The notes under the pieces were generated by a model, which had not been told where the DNA came from, did no database searches, and saw only the letters and a program-made list of their open reading frames with translations. Below, piece after piece: positions 1 to 7,945 of a stretch of DNA of 64,000 nt. This DNA comes from Litoditis marina (taxonomy: Eukaryota > Nematoda > Chromadorea > Rhabditida > Rhabditidae). Positions within the stretch are counted from its first letter, which is position 1. Each line of letters starts with the position of its first letter. The stretch covers positions 6,825,804-6,889,803 of the forward strand of contig OZ038437.1 in assembly GCA_964036275.1 (NCBI GenBank). Reading direction: 5' to 3'. The position numbers and the translations under genes were made by a program.

Positions 1-459
1 CGCAGGGGTAGCTGCTGCGGGTGTAGCTGTGTTATTGTCCGTTTTTACCGCTTCTGCGGGTGTAACCACCGCTTTAGTTGTAGTCTTGACCGCTGATTTC
101 GATGCGGCTGGGTCATTGGCTTTATTTTTCTTTCCCTCATTTTTTGCTGAGTCACCCTCTTCTGGGGCTTTACGTTTGTTACGCTTGGGTAGCCTCAAAA
201 TCTCCTGAATGTGTTCACCAGTACCATAATGTCCATGTGGTACCACTACACGAAACGTACTTTTGTCCTTGAGCAGTATTGTATACGAGGTATCCGAATT
301 TATATTTGTGTTACTGTAGGGGTAAATTATATCGGTCAAACCAATTACATGCCGGCCTTTCTTTAACGACAGTGTCTCGGGCAGCCGCGTGGTGAAGCGG
401 GATGACGTGTTTTTTGAATCAGACGCGACGCTAGCCGGGAGTGTCAAATAGAAGTCCAT
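1..459 (-). CDS. Penton-like minor capsid protein, N-terminal part (inverted copy, cut by window edge)
   Basis: This is the mirror copy of the start of the gene at 2703-3872. Reading - from the ATG at 457-459, it encodes residues 1-153 and then runs off the window while already in the Ala/Thr/Pro-rich linker. The encoded residues are identical to the full copy as far as I compared. It is divergent from the left ATPase copy at 579, with the same 119-base intergenic region as on the right arm. Whether the copy is complete cannot be told from this window. Confidence 0.75.
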   Translation of the reverse strand, partial: MDFYLTLPASVASDSKNTSSRFTTRLPETLSLKKGRHVIGLTDIIYPYSNTNINSDTSYTILLKDKSTFRVVVPHGHYGTGEHIQEILRLPKRNKRKAPEEGDSAKNEGKKNKANDPAASKSAVKTTTKAVVTPAEAVKTDNNTATPAAATPA

Positions 460-578
460 TGTGCAGCCGACTTATAGACGCGCACTTACGTAAATGACCA
501 TTTGCAAATGTGCATGCTCACGGGCGTGTTGTGTCTTACAAGGCTCCGTGATATCAGACAACTTCTTCGCGGGCTACT
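460..578. promoter_or_regulatory. Bidirectional intergenic region, left copy
   Basis: These 119 bases separate the divergent ATPase (+) and penton-like (-) start codons in the left arm. The sequence is the exact mirror of 2584-2702. A TATA-like CTTATAGAC lies just upstream of the penton-like start when read on +. It probably holds both promoters; this is inferred from layout only. Confidence 0.45.
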
Positions 579-1211
579 ATGGTGTTTACGTTTAAGTTCC
601 CGTCGCAGACAACAGTAATCGGTGCTACACAAAGCGGCAAGACCACACTCATGCGTAAAATAATCGATAATGCAGATGAGTACTTTGGCGGTACAATTGA
701 TATTATTTTTTGGTTCTATGCAATCGATAATGACGGTATTCCGAGAAAAAATCCAAAGGTTATGGCCATCGAGGGGGCTCCCGACATCAACTTAATCAAG
801 GAACACAAAGGCCAGAGGTCAATTATTGTTCTAGATGATCTACAGTCGCATTTCTCGCGAGACAGGGCTGGCCGTGAGCTACTCAACGACTTGTTCTGTG
901 TTTACGCGCATCATCTCAATTGTGCTGTGTTTAATCTAGTACAGTCTGCATTCCTTCTGGACAGGACCAGCCGTATCAACAGTACCTACATAATACTTTT
1001 GAAAAATCACTCCGACAAAATGCAGGTTAAAAATATTTTAATGCAGCAGTTTGGAGACACTTGGAAAGCTGCGCTCGAGGCCTACGATGATGCCATGTCC
1101 GTTCCGTACAACCACCTGGTTGTTGATAACCACCCGCTCACCGAATCAAAGTACAGACTGCTAACAGATATTACTAGTGAAAATCCTACAGTGTACATTT
1201 CTCGTGGATAA
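579..1211 (+). CDS. Maverick/Polinton genome-packaging ATPase, left copy
   Basis: The 210-residue product is an FtsK/HerA-type packaging ATPase like those of Polintons, adintoviruses and the poxvirus A32 group, which pump DNA into preformed capsids. The Walker A motif GATQSGKT lies at residues 15-22 and the Walker B motif IIVLDD at about 82-87. The length is normal for the family. The stop codon is followed within 10 bases by an AATAAA signal at 1219. The gene is the mirror image of 1951-2583, so the element has two head-to-head (convergent) copies separated by the minisatellite-bearing centre of the palindrome. Family identity is solid; activity is inferred. Confidence 0.85.
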   Translation: MVFTFKFPSQTTVIGATQSGKTTLMRKIIDNADEYFGGTIDIIFWFYAIDNDGIPRKNPKVMAIEGAPDINLIKEHKGQRSIIVLDDLQSHFSRDRAGRELLNDLFCVYAHHLNCAVFNLVQSAFLLDRTSRINSTYIILLKNHSDKMQVKNILMQQFGDTWKAALEAYDDAMSVPYNHLVVDNHPLTESKYRLLTDITSENPTVYISRG

Positions 1212-1950
1212 TATATTTGTAATAAATAGTTTGGAAAATCTGCTTGGCGGTTACACAAATAATAAAAAAAGGTTTCGAAATGTCCTGTAATGACAGTACA
1301 ATGTTGCAAAATGTTAGGTAAATGTTTGCGAATGTCGGATAAATGTTTTGGAAAGTTGGGTAAATGTTCTCCAATGTTGCCCCAAAGTTTTGGAATGCTG
1401 GCTAAATGTTTTGGAAAGTTGGGTAAATGTTCTCGAATGTTGCCCCAAAGTTTTGGAAAGTTGGGTAATTGTTGCAGAGAATACCAGACATTACATACTA
1501 AATACCGTTTCATTTACACGTGTGCACGTGTTATGAGCAGTCGTATTCGAAAGCACGCAGCATTTCTACAAGATTGTTCGAGAAACAATCTTGTAGAAAT
1601 GCTGCGTGCTTTCGAATACGACTGCTCATAACACGTGCACACGTGTAAATGAAACGGTATTTAGTATGTAATGTCTGGTATTCTCTGCAACAATTACCCA
1701 ACTTTCCAAAACTTTGGGGCAACATTCGAGAACATTTACCCAACTTTCCAAAACATTTAGCCAGCATTCCAAAACTTTGGGGCAACATTGGAGAACATTT
1801 ACCCAACTTTCCAAAACATTTATCCGACATTCGCAAACATTTACCTAACATTTTGCAACATTGTACTGTCATTACAGGACATTTCGAAACCTTTTTTTAT
1901 TATTTGTGTAACCGCCAAGCAGATTTTCCAAACTATTTATTACAAATATA
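1212..1950. repeat. Palindrome centre with AATGTT-type minisatellite in both arms
   Basis: The sequence between the two ATPase stops is noncoding. In the left arm about 1290-1470 is built from imperfect units of 10-21 bases with the core AATGTT, such as TTTTGGAAAGTTGGGTAAA; the right arm (about 1690-1870) is its mirror. The unit lengths keep long frames open on both strands, which explains the large antisense ORFs here; they look like by-products. The innermost 100 bases on each side are non-repetitive and contain a palindromic ACACGTGCACACGTGT stretch at 1630-1645 (mirrored at 1517-1532). This could be an element terminus, but no matching inverted copy is seen at the right end of the segment. 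Confidence 0.7.
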
Positions 1951-2583
1951 TTATCCACGAGAAATGTACACTGTAGGATTTTCACTAGTAATATCTGTTA
2001 GCAGTCTGTACTTTGATTCGGTGAGCGGGTGGTTATCAACAACCAGGTGGTTGTACGGAACGGACATGGCATCATCGTAGGCCTCGAGCGCAGCTTTCCA
2101 AGTGTCTCCAAACTGCTGCATTAAAATATTTTTAACCTGCATTTTGTCGGAGTGATTTTTCAAAAGTATTATGTAGGTACTGTTGATACGGCTGGTCCTG
2201 TCCAGAAGGAATGCAGACTGTACTAGATTAAACACAGCACAATTGAGATGATGCGCGTAAACACAGAACAAGTCGTTGAGTAGCTCACGGCCAGCCCTGT
2301 CTCGCGAGAAATGCGACTGTAGATCATCTAGAACAATAATTGACCTCTGGCCTTTGTGTTCCTTGATTAAGTTGATGTCGGGAGCCCCCTCGATGGCCAT
2401 AACCTTTGGATTTTTTCTCGGAATACCGTCATTATCGATTGCATAGAACCAAAAAATAATATCAATTGTACCGCCAAAGTACTCATCTGCATTATCGATT
2501 ATTTTACGCATGAGTGTGGTCTTGCCGCTTTGTGTAGCACCGATTACTGTTGTCTGCGACGGGAACTTAAACGTAAACACCAT
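1951..2583 (-). CDS. Maverick/Polinton genome-packaging ATPase, right copy
   Basis: This is the second copy of the 210-residue FtsK/HerA-type packaging ATPase, with the same Walker A (GATQSGKT, residues 15-22) and Walker B (IIVLDD, about 82-87). The start codon at 2581-2583 is 119 bases from the divergent penton-like gene. No difference from the left copy is visible in the protein. Of the two copies, this one belongs to the arm that continues into the rest of the virion gene set. Confidence 0.85.
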   Translation of the reverse strand: MVFTFKFPSQTTVIGATQSGKTTLMRKIIDNADEYFGGTIDIIFWFYAIDNDGIPRKNPKVMAIEGAPDINLIKEHKGQRSIIVLDDLQSHFSRDRAGRELLNDLFCVYAHHLNCAVFNLVQSAFLLDRTSRINSTYIILLKNHSDKMQVKNILMQQFGDTWKAALEAYDDAMSVPYNHLVVDNHPLTESKYRLLTDITSENPTVYISRG

Positions 2584-2702
2584 AGTAGCCCGCGAAGAAG
2601 TTGTCTGATATCACGGAGCCTTGTAAGACACAACACGCCCGTGAGCATGCACATTTGCAAATGGTCATTTACGTAAGTGCGCGTCTATAAGTCGGCTGCA
2701 CA
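2584..2702. promoter_or_regulatory. Bidirectional intergenic region, right copy
   Basis: The 119 bases separate divergent ATPase and penton-like start codons. A TATA-like TCTATAAG lies at about 2684-2691, some 12-19 bases before the penton-like ATG. Short spacing suggests overlapping promoters for both genes. No further motif is clear. Confidence 0.45.
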
Positions 2703-3872
2703 ATGGACTTCTATTTGACACTCCCGGCTAGCGTCGCGTCTGATTCAAAAAACACGTCATCCCGCTTCACCACGCGGCTGCCCGAGACACTGTCGTTAAA
2801 GAAAGGCCGGCATGTAATTGGTTTGACCGATATAATTTACCCCTACAGTAACACAAATATAAATTCGGATACCTCGTATACAATACTGCTCAAGGACAAA
2901 AGTACGTTTCGTGTAGTGGTACCACATGGACATTATGGTACTGGTGAACACATTCAGGAGATTTTGAGGCTACCCAAGCGTAACAAACGTAAAGCCCCAG
3001 AAGAGGGTGACTCAGCAAAAAATGAGGGAAAGAAAAATAAAGCCAATGACCCAGCCGCATCGAAATCAGCGGTCAAGACTACAACTAAAGCGGTGGTTAC
3101 ACCCGCAGAAGCGGTAAAAACGGACAATAACACAGCTACACCCGCAGCAGCTACCCCTGCGGTGAAATCTAGCGGGGCTGCGGCTACGCCCGCAGCAGCC
3201 ACTCCTGTGGTAAAAACGGACAATAACACAGCTACACCCGCCGCCGCAACTCCCGCGGTAAAATCTAGCGAGGCAGCGGCTACGCCCGCCGCAGCCACAC
3301 CCGTGGTAAAAACTGGCAATACTACGACTACACCTGCGGCAGCGACTCCCGCGGCTAGATCCGCAACCAACTCCAGCGCTACCGCAGCTGAACCAGCCAC
3401 CACCACGCCGCAGCCGCCCCCTCCCACGCCGCATGTTGCTGATCTAGTTCGGTTCGAGTACAAAGACGTGATAAACCGGATGCATCTTGTGATCAACACT
3501 AACTATGTTTCGAAAGTAGAACTGGAGCCCGATTTAGCCTATTTTTTGGGGTTTTCCAATAAAGTAGTGGAAAGGTCAACAACCGCGGATAGACCGATTG
3601 ACTTTTACAATAATATAAGTACAATGTACATTTATTCTGACGTTGTTGATTTCTCGATTGTTGGTAATGTAAAAACTAATTTACTGCAATGTTGTCCTCT
3701 CTCCGGCACTTACGGCCAAATGATCCAGCACACGTTCAATCCAGTGCGCTACCTTCCGATTGCTCGCGATACCATTGATACTGTAACAATTGATATTCTA
3801 TCCGAATTCGGTAAACCGCTTAATTTTAACTGGGGAAGTACTATTGTCACATTACATGTCAAAACTTTATGA
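2703..3872 (+). CDS. Penton-like minor capsid protein with Ala/Thr/Pro-rich linker
   Basis: The 389-residue protein has two conserved parts. Residues 1-90 open with MDFYLTLPAS and continue through the RLPETL and IIYPYSN motifs, typical of the widespread Polinton/adintovirus minor capsid (penton-like) protein. Residues 245-389 carry the family's second part, with LGF, MYIYSDVV and IVGNVKTNLL motifs and a TLHVK end. Between them residues 91-244 form a low-complexity linker: a Lys-rich start, then about 32-residue repeats rich in TPAAATPAV. The linker is unusual for the family. The stop codon TGA overlaps an AATAAA signal (3872-3877), and the next gene begins 16 bases later. Minor capsid role is by family similarity. 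Confidence 0.72.
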   Translation: MDFYLTLPASVASDSKNTSSRFTTRLPETLSLKKGRHVIGLTDIIYPYSNTNINSDTSYTILLKDKSTFRVVVPHGHYGTGEHIQEILRLPKRNKRKAPEEGDSAKNEGKKNKANDPAASKSAVKTTTKAVVTPAEAVKTDNNTATPAAATPAVKSSGAAATPAAATPVVKTDNNTATPAAATPAVKSSEAAATPAAATPVVKTGNTTTTPAAATPAARSATNSSATAAEPATTTPQPPPPTPHVADLVRFEYKDVINRMHLVINTNYVSKVELEPDLAYFLGFSNKVVERSTTADRPIDFYNNISTMYIYSDVVDFSIVGNVKTNLLQCCPLSGTYGQMIQHTFNPVRYLPIARDTIDTVTIDILSEFGKPLNFNWGSTIVTLHVKTL

Positions 3873-3888
3873 ATAAATATTTTAAGAA

Positions 3889-4704
3889 ATGGAATCTGAG
3901 AATGAAAGCGGAGCTGGCCCAGGCCATGCCCAGGGAGTCTGGCGGGCACTCCATGTTGTACGGCGTTTACGCCAGAGTGATGATGAGGCGCTGGGACCGT
4001 TTGTCCCTTATTGGGTTCAGGAGCAGAGGGTTTCCGAGCATGAGAGTGAAGAAGAGGGTGCGGTGAGTACTGTTTCATAATTTCACAACTAGAGGAACAT
4101 ACGCATACAAGTATAGTACCGCATTTTTTAGGAGCCTCCAATCATGCCGCAGATCTTCGATGGGCCGGTCGTCGAGGAGGAAGAAGAGGAAGAGGATGAC
4201 GTAGGTTTCGTTTATCTACGCTGCGAATTTTCATATTTTTCCGCTATCCAACACCCGTTTGTGGTACCACTCTCTTCTAATTACAGCTCTTCTTTTTGGC
4301 ACCGGGGATGCCGCCACCGCTGCCGGTGGCTCAAGTCCGCGAGGAGGAGGTATGTTTAAGTCTTATTTGTATTGAATATTAACTGAGTCGTTGAACTGAA
4401 AAATGTATTTTAAGTACCCTCCTAACATGTGGGCAGCCATGGGATATGGAGGCCCAGCCATGGAGCAGGGCCAGGAGGAGGAGGACCTCGACTTGGACTC
4501 CACCAGGGTGAGTTGATATCAAAATGACCGGTTAAAATATTAACAGTTTGAGTTTTCCCGTAGTTCACCAGTGCTGTGTTTCAGTCGCCGGAGCCGCCGG
4601 TGGAGGAGCCGGCCGCGTATCCACCGGGGAGGGAGCCAGACGCGGAGGGCTGGTTCTTTGCGGGTCCATTGCCTGGCCCGCGGCAGCAGGGTGGAGATTT
4701 TTAG
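3889..4704 (+). CDS. Five-exon acidic, proline-rich protein of the virus-like element
   Basis: I infer exons 3889-4062, 4132-4200, 4287-4349, 4415-4507 and 4585-4704, giving 172 residues; an alternative last acceptor at 4563 would add seven. Each intron is 65-86 bases with a good donor (GTGAGT, GTAGGT, GTATGT, GTGAGT) and an AG acceptor, and all are phase 0, so the frame stays open throughout. The product is rich in Glu, Asp, Gly and Pro, with runs such as EEEEEEEDD. I recognise no domain. It follows the penton-like gene on the same strand by 16 bases and ends at a TAG followed by AATAAA at 4711. Spliceosomal introns indicate nuclear transcription. Function unknown. Confidence 0.65.
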
Positions 4705-4748
4705 TGTAACAATAAACATTTTAGTAAAAAAAAACTGTTTTATTCTTA
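4705..4748. terminator. Convergent poly(A) region
   Basis: Two genes meet tail to tail with 44 bases between stop codons. AATAAA at 4711-4716 serves the + strand gene and TTTATT at 4738-4743 (AATAAA on -) serves the zinc-finger gene. The signals are about 25 bases apart, so the transcripts must overlap. Confidence 0.6.
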
Positions 4749-5177
4749 TTAGTACAAATACATTAGGCATGTGATACAATCTTGTTTTGGCGGCCCAGCT
4801 CCTTTTTGATCTGGGTCAGCATCGGGTTTTGTCTTGGGTAGGTCCTCGCTGGTCTCTTTGGGTGGTGGCGGTATGTCGTCGAGCTTCGGAATCTTCTCGA
4901 CTGTAGTTTTCTCGTCCTTGTTGGAGTTCTTCTTGACGTGCTTCCGTAGAACATGTTTCATACAGGCACTTTTGCAGCTGAACATTTGCTGGCAGACGGG
5001 GCACGTGCGGTCACGAACGACGGGAATGTCCCCAAACTTTGCTTGAAACTCCTCGCGAGTCATCAGGGTTTTTGGGACCTCCACTCCTGGGTGAATTTTT
5101 TGAGCGTGTTTGTTCTTGAGAGTAGAGTTGTGGAAATGTTTGTCACAAATAGAGCAGTAAGGAGCAGCGAAAGACAT
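4749..5177 (-). CDS. Small protein with two C2H2 zinc fingers
   Basis: The 142-residue product has two classical fingers, both C-x2-C-x12-H-x4-H: the first at residues 8-29 (CSIC start) and the second at about 59-80 (CPVC start). The C-terminal half is charged and Pro/Lys-rich and probably disordered. It starts 15 bases after the stop of the protease gene on the same strand, so the two may share a transcript. Zinc-finger ORFs occur in several Polintons and large DNA viruses; a role in DNA binding or gene regulation is inference. Confidence 0.75.
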   Translation of the reverse strand: MSFAAPYCSICDKHFHNSTLKNKHAQKIHPGVEVPKTLMTREEFQAKFGDIPVVRDRTCPVCQQMFSCKSACMKHVLRKHVKKNSNKDEKTTVEKIPKLDDIPPPPKETSEDLPKTKPDADPDQKGAGPPKQDCITCLMYLY

Positions 5178-5192
5178 GACGACCGACCAGTG

Positions 5193-5687
5193 TCACTGCA
5201 GCAGGTACGAATGAGGATTTGGTTGTTCTATTTGGTATTTATACTTTTCTCGGAGGAAGTAACGTATGAACTTGTCGTCTGACTTGACCAAATCAAAAAA
5301 ATCACATACGCTGCGAAAGTCGTTTTTCCGCGCCATCATAGCTATAACAAAAATACAGTATCCCCCGCACGTATACTCATAGTTTTTTTGAGGACCAGTT
5401 TTGTTGTAGGTCACACTCTTGAAGCGGCACATATAATTGTTTATGTGGTGATTGGGTTCCAGACCTAGAGAGCAGAAAAAGTTACAAACACCGTTTTGAA
5501 CAATCAGCGCCTGCCAGTGTTCCCCACTTTTCTCGTGTGTCTGATTGTTCACTACCAGACTAAAGTGTTTTTTACTGGTCTGCGGTAAACGGTCGCAGCT
5601 GAAAACGCCAATGAAATGTTTTTTGGCACACTCATCAGCCTGTAAAATTTCTGAAATTTCTTGACCGTACATAAGGGCCAACCACAC
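5193..5687 (-). CDS. Adenain-like cysteine protease (virion maturation protease)
   Basis: The 164-residue product resembles the adenovirus-type (peptidase C5) protease that all Polintons carry to process capsid proteins. H57 in EHWQAL aligns with the catalytic histidine, C107 in TCGGYC with the nucleophile, and Q100 sits seven residues before it, the same spacing as in adenain. The position of the usual acidic third residue, in the aromatic-x-x-G stretch FFCSLG, is occupied by Cys72. So the triad appears altered, or a nearby residue such as E77 substitutes. The start lies 43 bases from the divergent core-like gene at 5731. Family assignment is good; activity is uncertain. Confidence 0.75.
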   Translation of the reverse strand: MWLALMYGQEISEILQADECAKKHFIGVFSCDRLPQTSKKHFSLVVNNQTHEKSGEHWQALIVQNGVCNFFCSLGLEPNHHINNYMCRFKSVTYNKTGPQKNYEYTCGGYCIFVIAMMARKNDFRSVCDFFDLVKSDDKFIRYFLREKYKYQIEQPNPHSYLLQ

Positions 5688-5730
5688 GCCAACTTGCTTA
5701 TTGTAACAAGTGTTGCTCTAGCACGCGGTT

Positions 5731-6132
5731 ATGCCTCATATACCTCTCGATCTGACCGCAATTAACTGGAATGACCTCATCAAAAATGGACAGGCCGGTC
5801 GTGGGCCGTTTGTCGGGATGGTTCGCCAGCGTGGCGGGATGCGCGGAAGAGGGATTGGCGGTATTTTGGCTAGTATAATAAGTATGATACCCGCATTTCT
5901 GAAATCTACAGTGGGTAAGGAACTTGTGAGCACAGGAGAAAACGTAGTCAGCGACCTTGTGAAGGGTGCGCCGGCGGTAGCGACTCTGAAACGCCGCGCT
6001 CGCCAGTCAGTGAGAAACCTCACCGGGCTGGGGCGTATAAAGAAACCTGTTGGGGTTCTGAAGCCTCATAGTAGTTTGCGCGCCAGGCGTAAGCGGTCGG
6101 TTGGCTCTAAGCGCTCGGTACTTTTAAGATAA
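5731..6132 (+). CDS. Small basic core-like protein, likely protease substrate
   Basis: The 133-residue product has a short N-terminal segment, a Gly/Arg-rich stretch, a hydrophobic amphipathic segment (about residues 41-60) and a very basic C-terminus with RRAR and RARRKR clusters. This layout resembles the adenovirus pVI/pX-type minor core proteins found in Polintons and adintoviruses. Two stretches fit the adenain-type cleavage pattern with G-x-G: QAGRG at residues 21-25 and MRGRG at 37-41. Its stop codon overlaps the start of the major capsid gene (TAATG at 6130-6134). DNA binding or membrane lysis would be by analogy; similarity is of composition and layout more than of residues. Confidence 0.55.
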   Translation: MPHIPLDLTAINWNDLIKNGQAGRGPFVGMVRQRGGMRGRGIGGILASIISMIPAFLKSTVGKELVSTGENVVSDLVKGAPAVATLKRRARQSVRNLTGLGRIKKPVGVLKPHSSLRARRKRSVGSKRSVLLR

Positions 6133-7457
6133 TGCTTAAACTTATCGATGTCAACTCAAACAAGACTATTCTTCCTGAACTTGATTTTAATACTATTCCG
6201 CCTTCTCAAGTCGGTGTGCTGGGGACGCGATGGACCCACGTACCTCTTAAGAATTCTCTGCTACCTATGGGCCCCTGGGAGTTTAATATTTGTTCAAATA
6301 ATAAATCTTTTGTTAACCTCAAGAAGACTTGGATAGTGTTCACATTCAAAATTACTGACGAACATGGTGCCGCCGTTCCGGTTTCGCAAGGCGGTCTGGA
6401 CACCCCTGGTTATGCCCCCATACAGTCGATTGCCTCAAGCATTGTGAGACAGTACACCCTGCACATAAACTCTCAGATGGTGTATGATACAACCGTTAAT
6501 CATGCCTACAAAACGTATATGGAAAACACGCTCATTCACGACCAGAATGCCAAAAGTTCAAGCCTTGAGGTGGGCGGCTACCGGTACGAGACCAAGCACA
6601 ACGTGGAGTCTGATGCCGGACATCTAGCTAGACGTAAGATGACAGCTGGCGGCAAGCTGTGTCAGGTAGCTGCTCCGGTTAGCATCGATCTGTTTAACCA
6701 GGAGCGCCTACTTTTGAATTACTGTGATGTACGACTCACCGCCTACCCAAACTCGTCGGAGTTCCTCATAGAGCAGCTCCAAACCACAACGCCGCCAAAC
6801 AGGAAGTTTGTAGTAGAGGATGTTCACCTTCTGGTGCAGGAGTGGGACGTGACCGATGGTTTTGCTGTGGCCGTGGAAACTAAACTAGCGCAGGAGAAGA
6901 TTCAGTACCCCATGACGTCCGTACAGATGCGCTCATTTTTCATTCCGGAGAACAGGATGGACTCGCCAGTTAATACTCTCTTCACAACTCATTGTCCTAA
7001 GCGTGTTATCGTAGGTCTTGTTGACAGTACTTCATTCAACGGTAATTTTAAGCACAGTCCATTTAATTTTCAGCATTTTAATCTTCAGAACATTTATCTC
7101 GATTTTAGCGGTCGAACTATACCTAGCCGCCCTATGGCGCTTGATTACGGTGCAGACAAGTATGCTCACGCCTATCTACAAATGTTAGAAGGTTTGGGTT
7201 ATGCCCGCAGCGACAGTAGTAACGGAATAACACTAGACATGTTTAAGAATGGTTTTAACTTTTATGTTTTCGAAATTAGCCCCACTGTTCACAGCTCTGA
7301 GGTGTTTGACATGATTCGCCAGTCTAATTTATCCTTGAGGATGGAGTTCAAAACCCCTGTCCCCGCTGGCGGTATCTATGCAATTGTTTTGGGTGAGTTT
7401 GACACTATTTTGTCTCTTGATAGTAGTCGCAACCCGCACTTTGACTCTATTATTTAA
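6132..7457 (+). CDS. Major capsid protein, double jelly-roll (hexon-like)
   Basis: The 441-residue product matches the Polinton/adintovirus major capsid family, the same family as the proteins often labelled F54H12.2-like in animal genomes. Conserved stretches include LFNQERLLLN, the PKRVIVGLVD strand, the SPFNFQHFNL stretch and FEISPT near the C-terminus. The protein forms the icosahedral shell in this family. The start ATG overlaps the previous stop (TAATG), and an AATAAA signal follows at about 7461. The frame is open over its whole length and I see no break, so the gene appears intact. Confidence 0.82.
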   Translation: MLKLIDVNSNKTILPELDFNTIPPSQVGVLGTRWTHVPLKNSLLPMGPWEFNICSNNKSFVNLKKTWIVFTFKITDEHGAAVPVSQGGLDTPGYAPIQSIASSIVRQYTLHINSQMVYDTTVNHAYKTYMENTLIHDQNAKSSSLEVGGYRYETKHNVESDAGHLARRKMTAGGKLCQVAAPVSIDLFNQERLLLNYCDVRLTAYPNSSEFLIEQLQTTTPPNRKFVVEDVHLLVQEWDVTDGFAVAVETKLAQEKIQYPMTSVQMRSFFIPENRMDSPVNTLFTTHCPKRVIVGLVDSTSFNGNFKHSPFNFQHFNLQNIYLDFSGRTIPSRPMALDYGADKYAHAYLQMLEGLGYARSDSSNGITLDMFKNGFNFYVFEISPTVHSSEVFDMIRQSNLSLRMEFKTPVPAGGIYAIVLGEFDTILSLDSSRNPHFDSII

Positions 7458-7945
7458 TCAATAAACTTGTTATTCAAATTTGTTTTGTTTTGTACCAGGT
7501 TGCTCCCAGCTACAAAAACCAGATGCCTTCAGTTGGAACAATGGCGGGTCAGCAGATGACCCTTCGGATGCCGCGGGGTATAAACAATTTTTGAATTTCT
7601 ATTGTAGCGACAGCTACCATCGCGTGCCGCTATGTAAACAGTTTTTGAATTTTCAATAGAACAGTATCTGACCTCGAGTGCCACAGGGCAATAACAAGAA
7701 CACAAGATTGGGGTTGTATGCAGGTTTATTCATGGCGGTAAACATATGTAACATAATACAGGCAATTTATACAAGGGCAGGGGTTCAGGCTTTTTGTGTA
7801 TGAAAATATCTGAATAAAGCGTCCCTGAACCCCTGTAAACGAATAAATAAAAGTACGAGTGCACTACAGTGAAGGAAAGGATATGGGGGTGAGGTTGTAC
7901 ATTTTAACGGGGATAAGCCCCTCTTTGGCGAGTATGAATACCGTT
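7458..7945. other. Intergenic stretch with small imperfect direct repeat
   Basis: After the capsid poly(A) signal there is a short open stretch (7498-7592, about 32 codons ending in TGA) preceded by a possible acceptor TACCAG. It could be an alternative 3' exon but nothing supports that. An imperfect repeat of about 35 bases with the core TAAACARTTTTTGAATTT lies at 7571-7610 and 7624-7660. TTTATT at about 7725 may be the poly(A) signal (on -) of the next gene. Confidence 0.4.

Larger units (their letters stand above)
1..3161. repeat. 3.2 kb near-perfect inverted repeat inside the Maverick segment
   Basis: Every position x pairs with 3162-x: bases 1-1578 are the reverse complement of 1584-3161 wherever I compared them, and the centre is only 5 bases (1579-1583). 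The left arm is cut by the window start, so the true arm is at least 1578 bases. Each arm holds a whole ATPase gene, the divergent intergenic region and the beginning of the penton-like gene. The absence of visible divergence means a very recent inverted duplication, a head-to-head dimer of the element, or a fold-back assembly artefact; sequence alone cannot separate these. Confidence 0.95.

Noticed and set aside
1082..1513. 143-codon - frame (and its mirror at 1649-2080)
   Set aside because: It overlaps the ATPase gene antisense and the minisatellite; its repeated LPNFPKHL peptide only reflects repeat units that are multiples of three.
2954..3499. 181-codon - frame antisense to the penton-like gene
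   Set aside because: Made of Ala/Val/Gly repeats complementary to the linker codons; no independent evidence.
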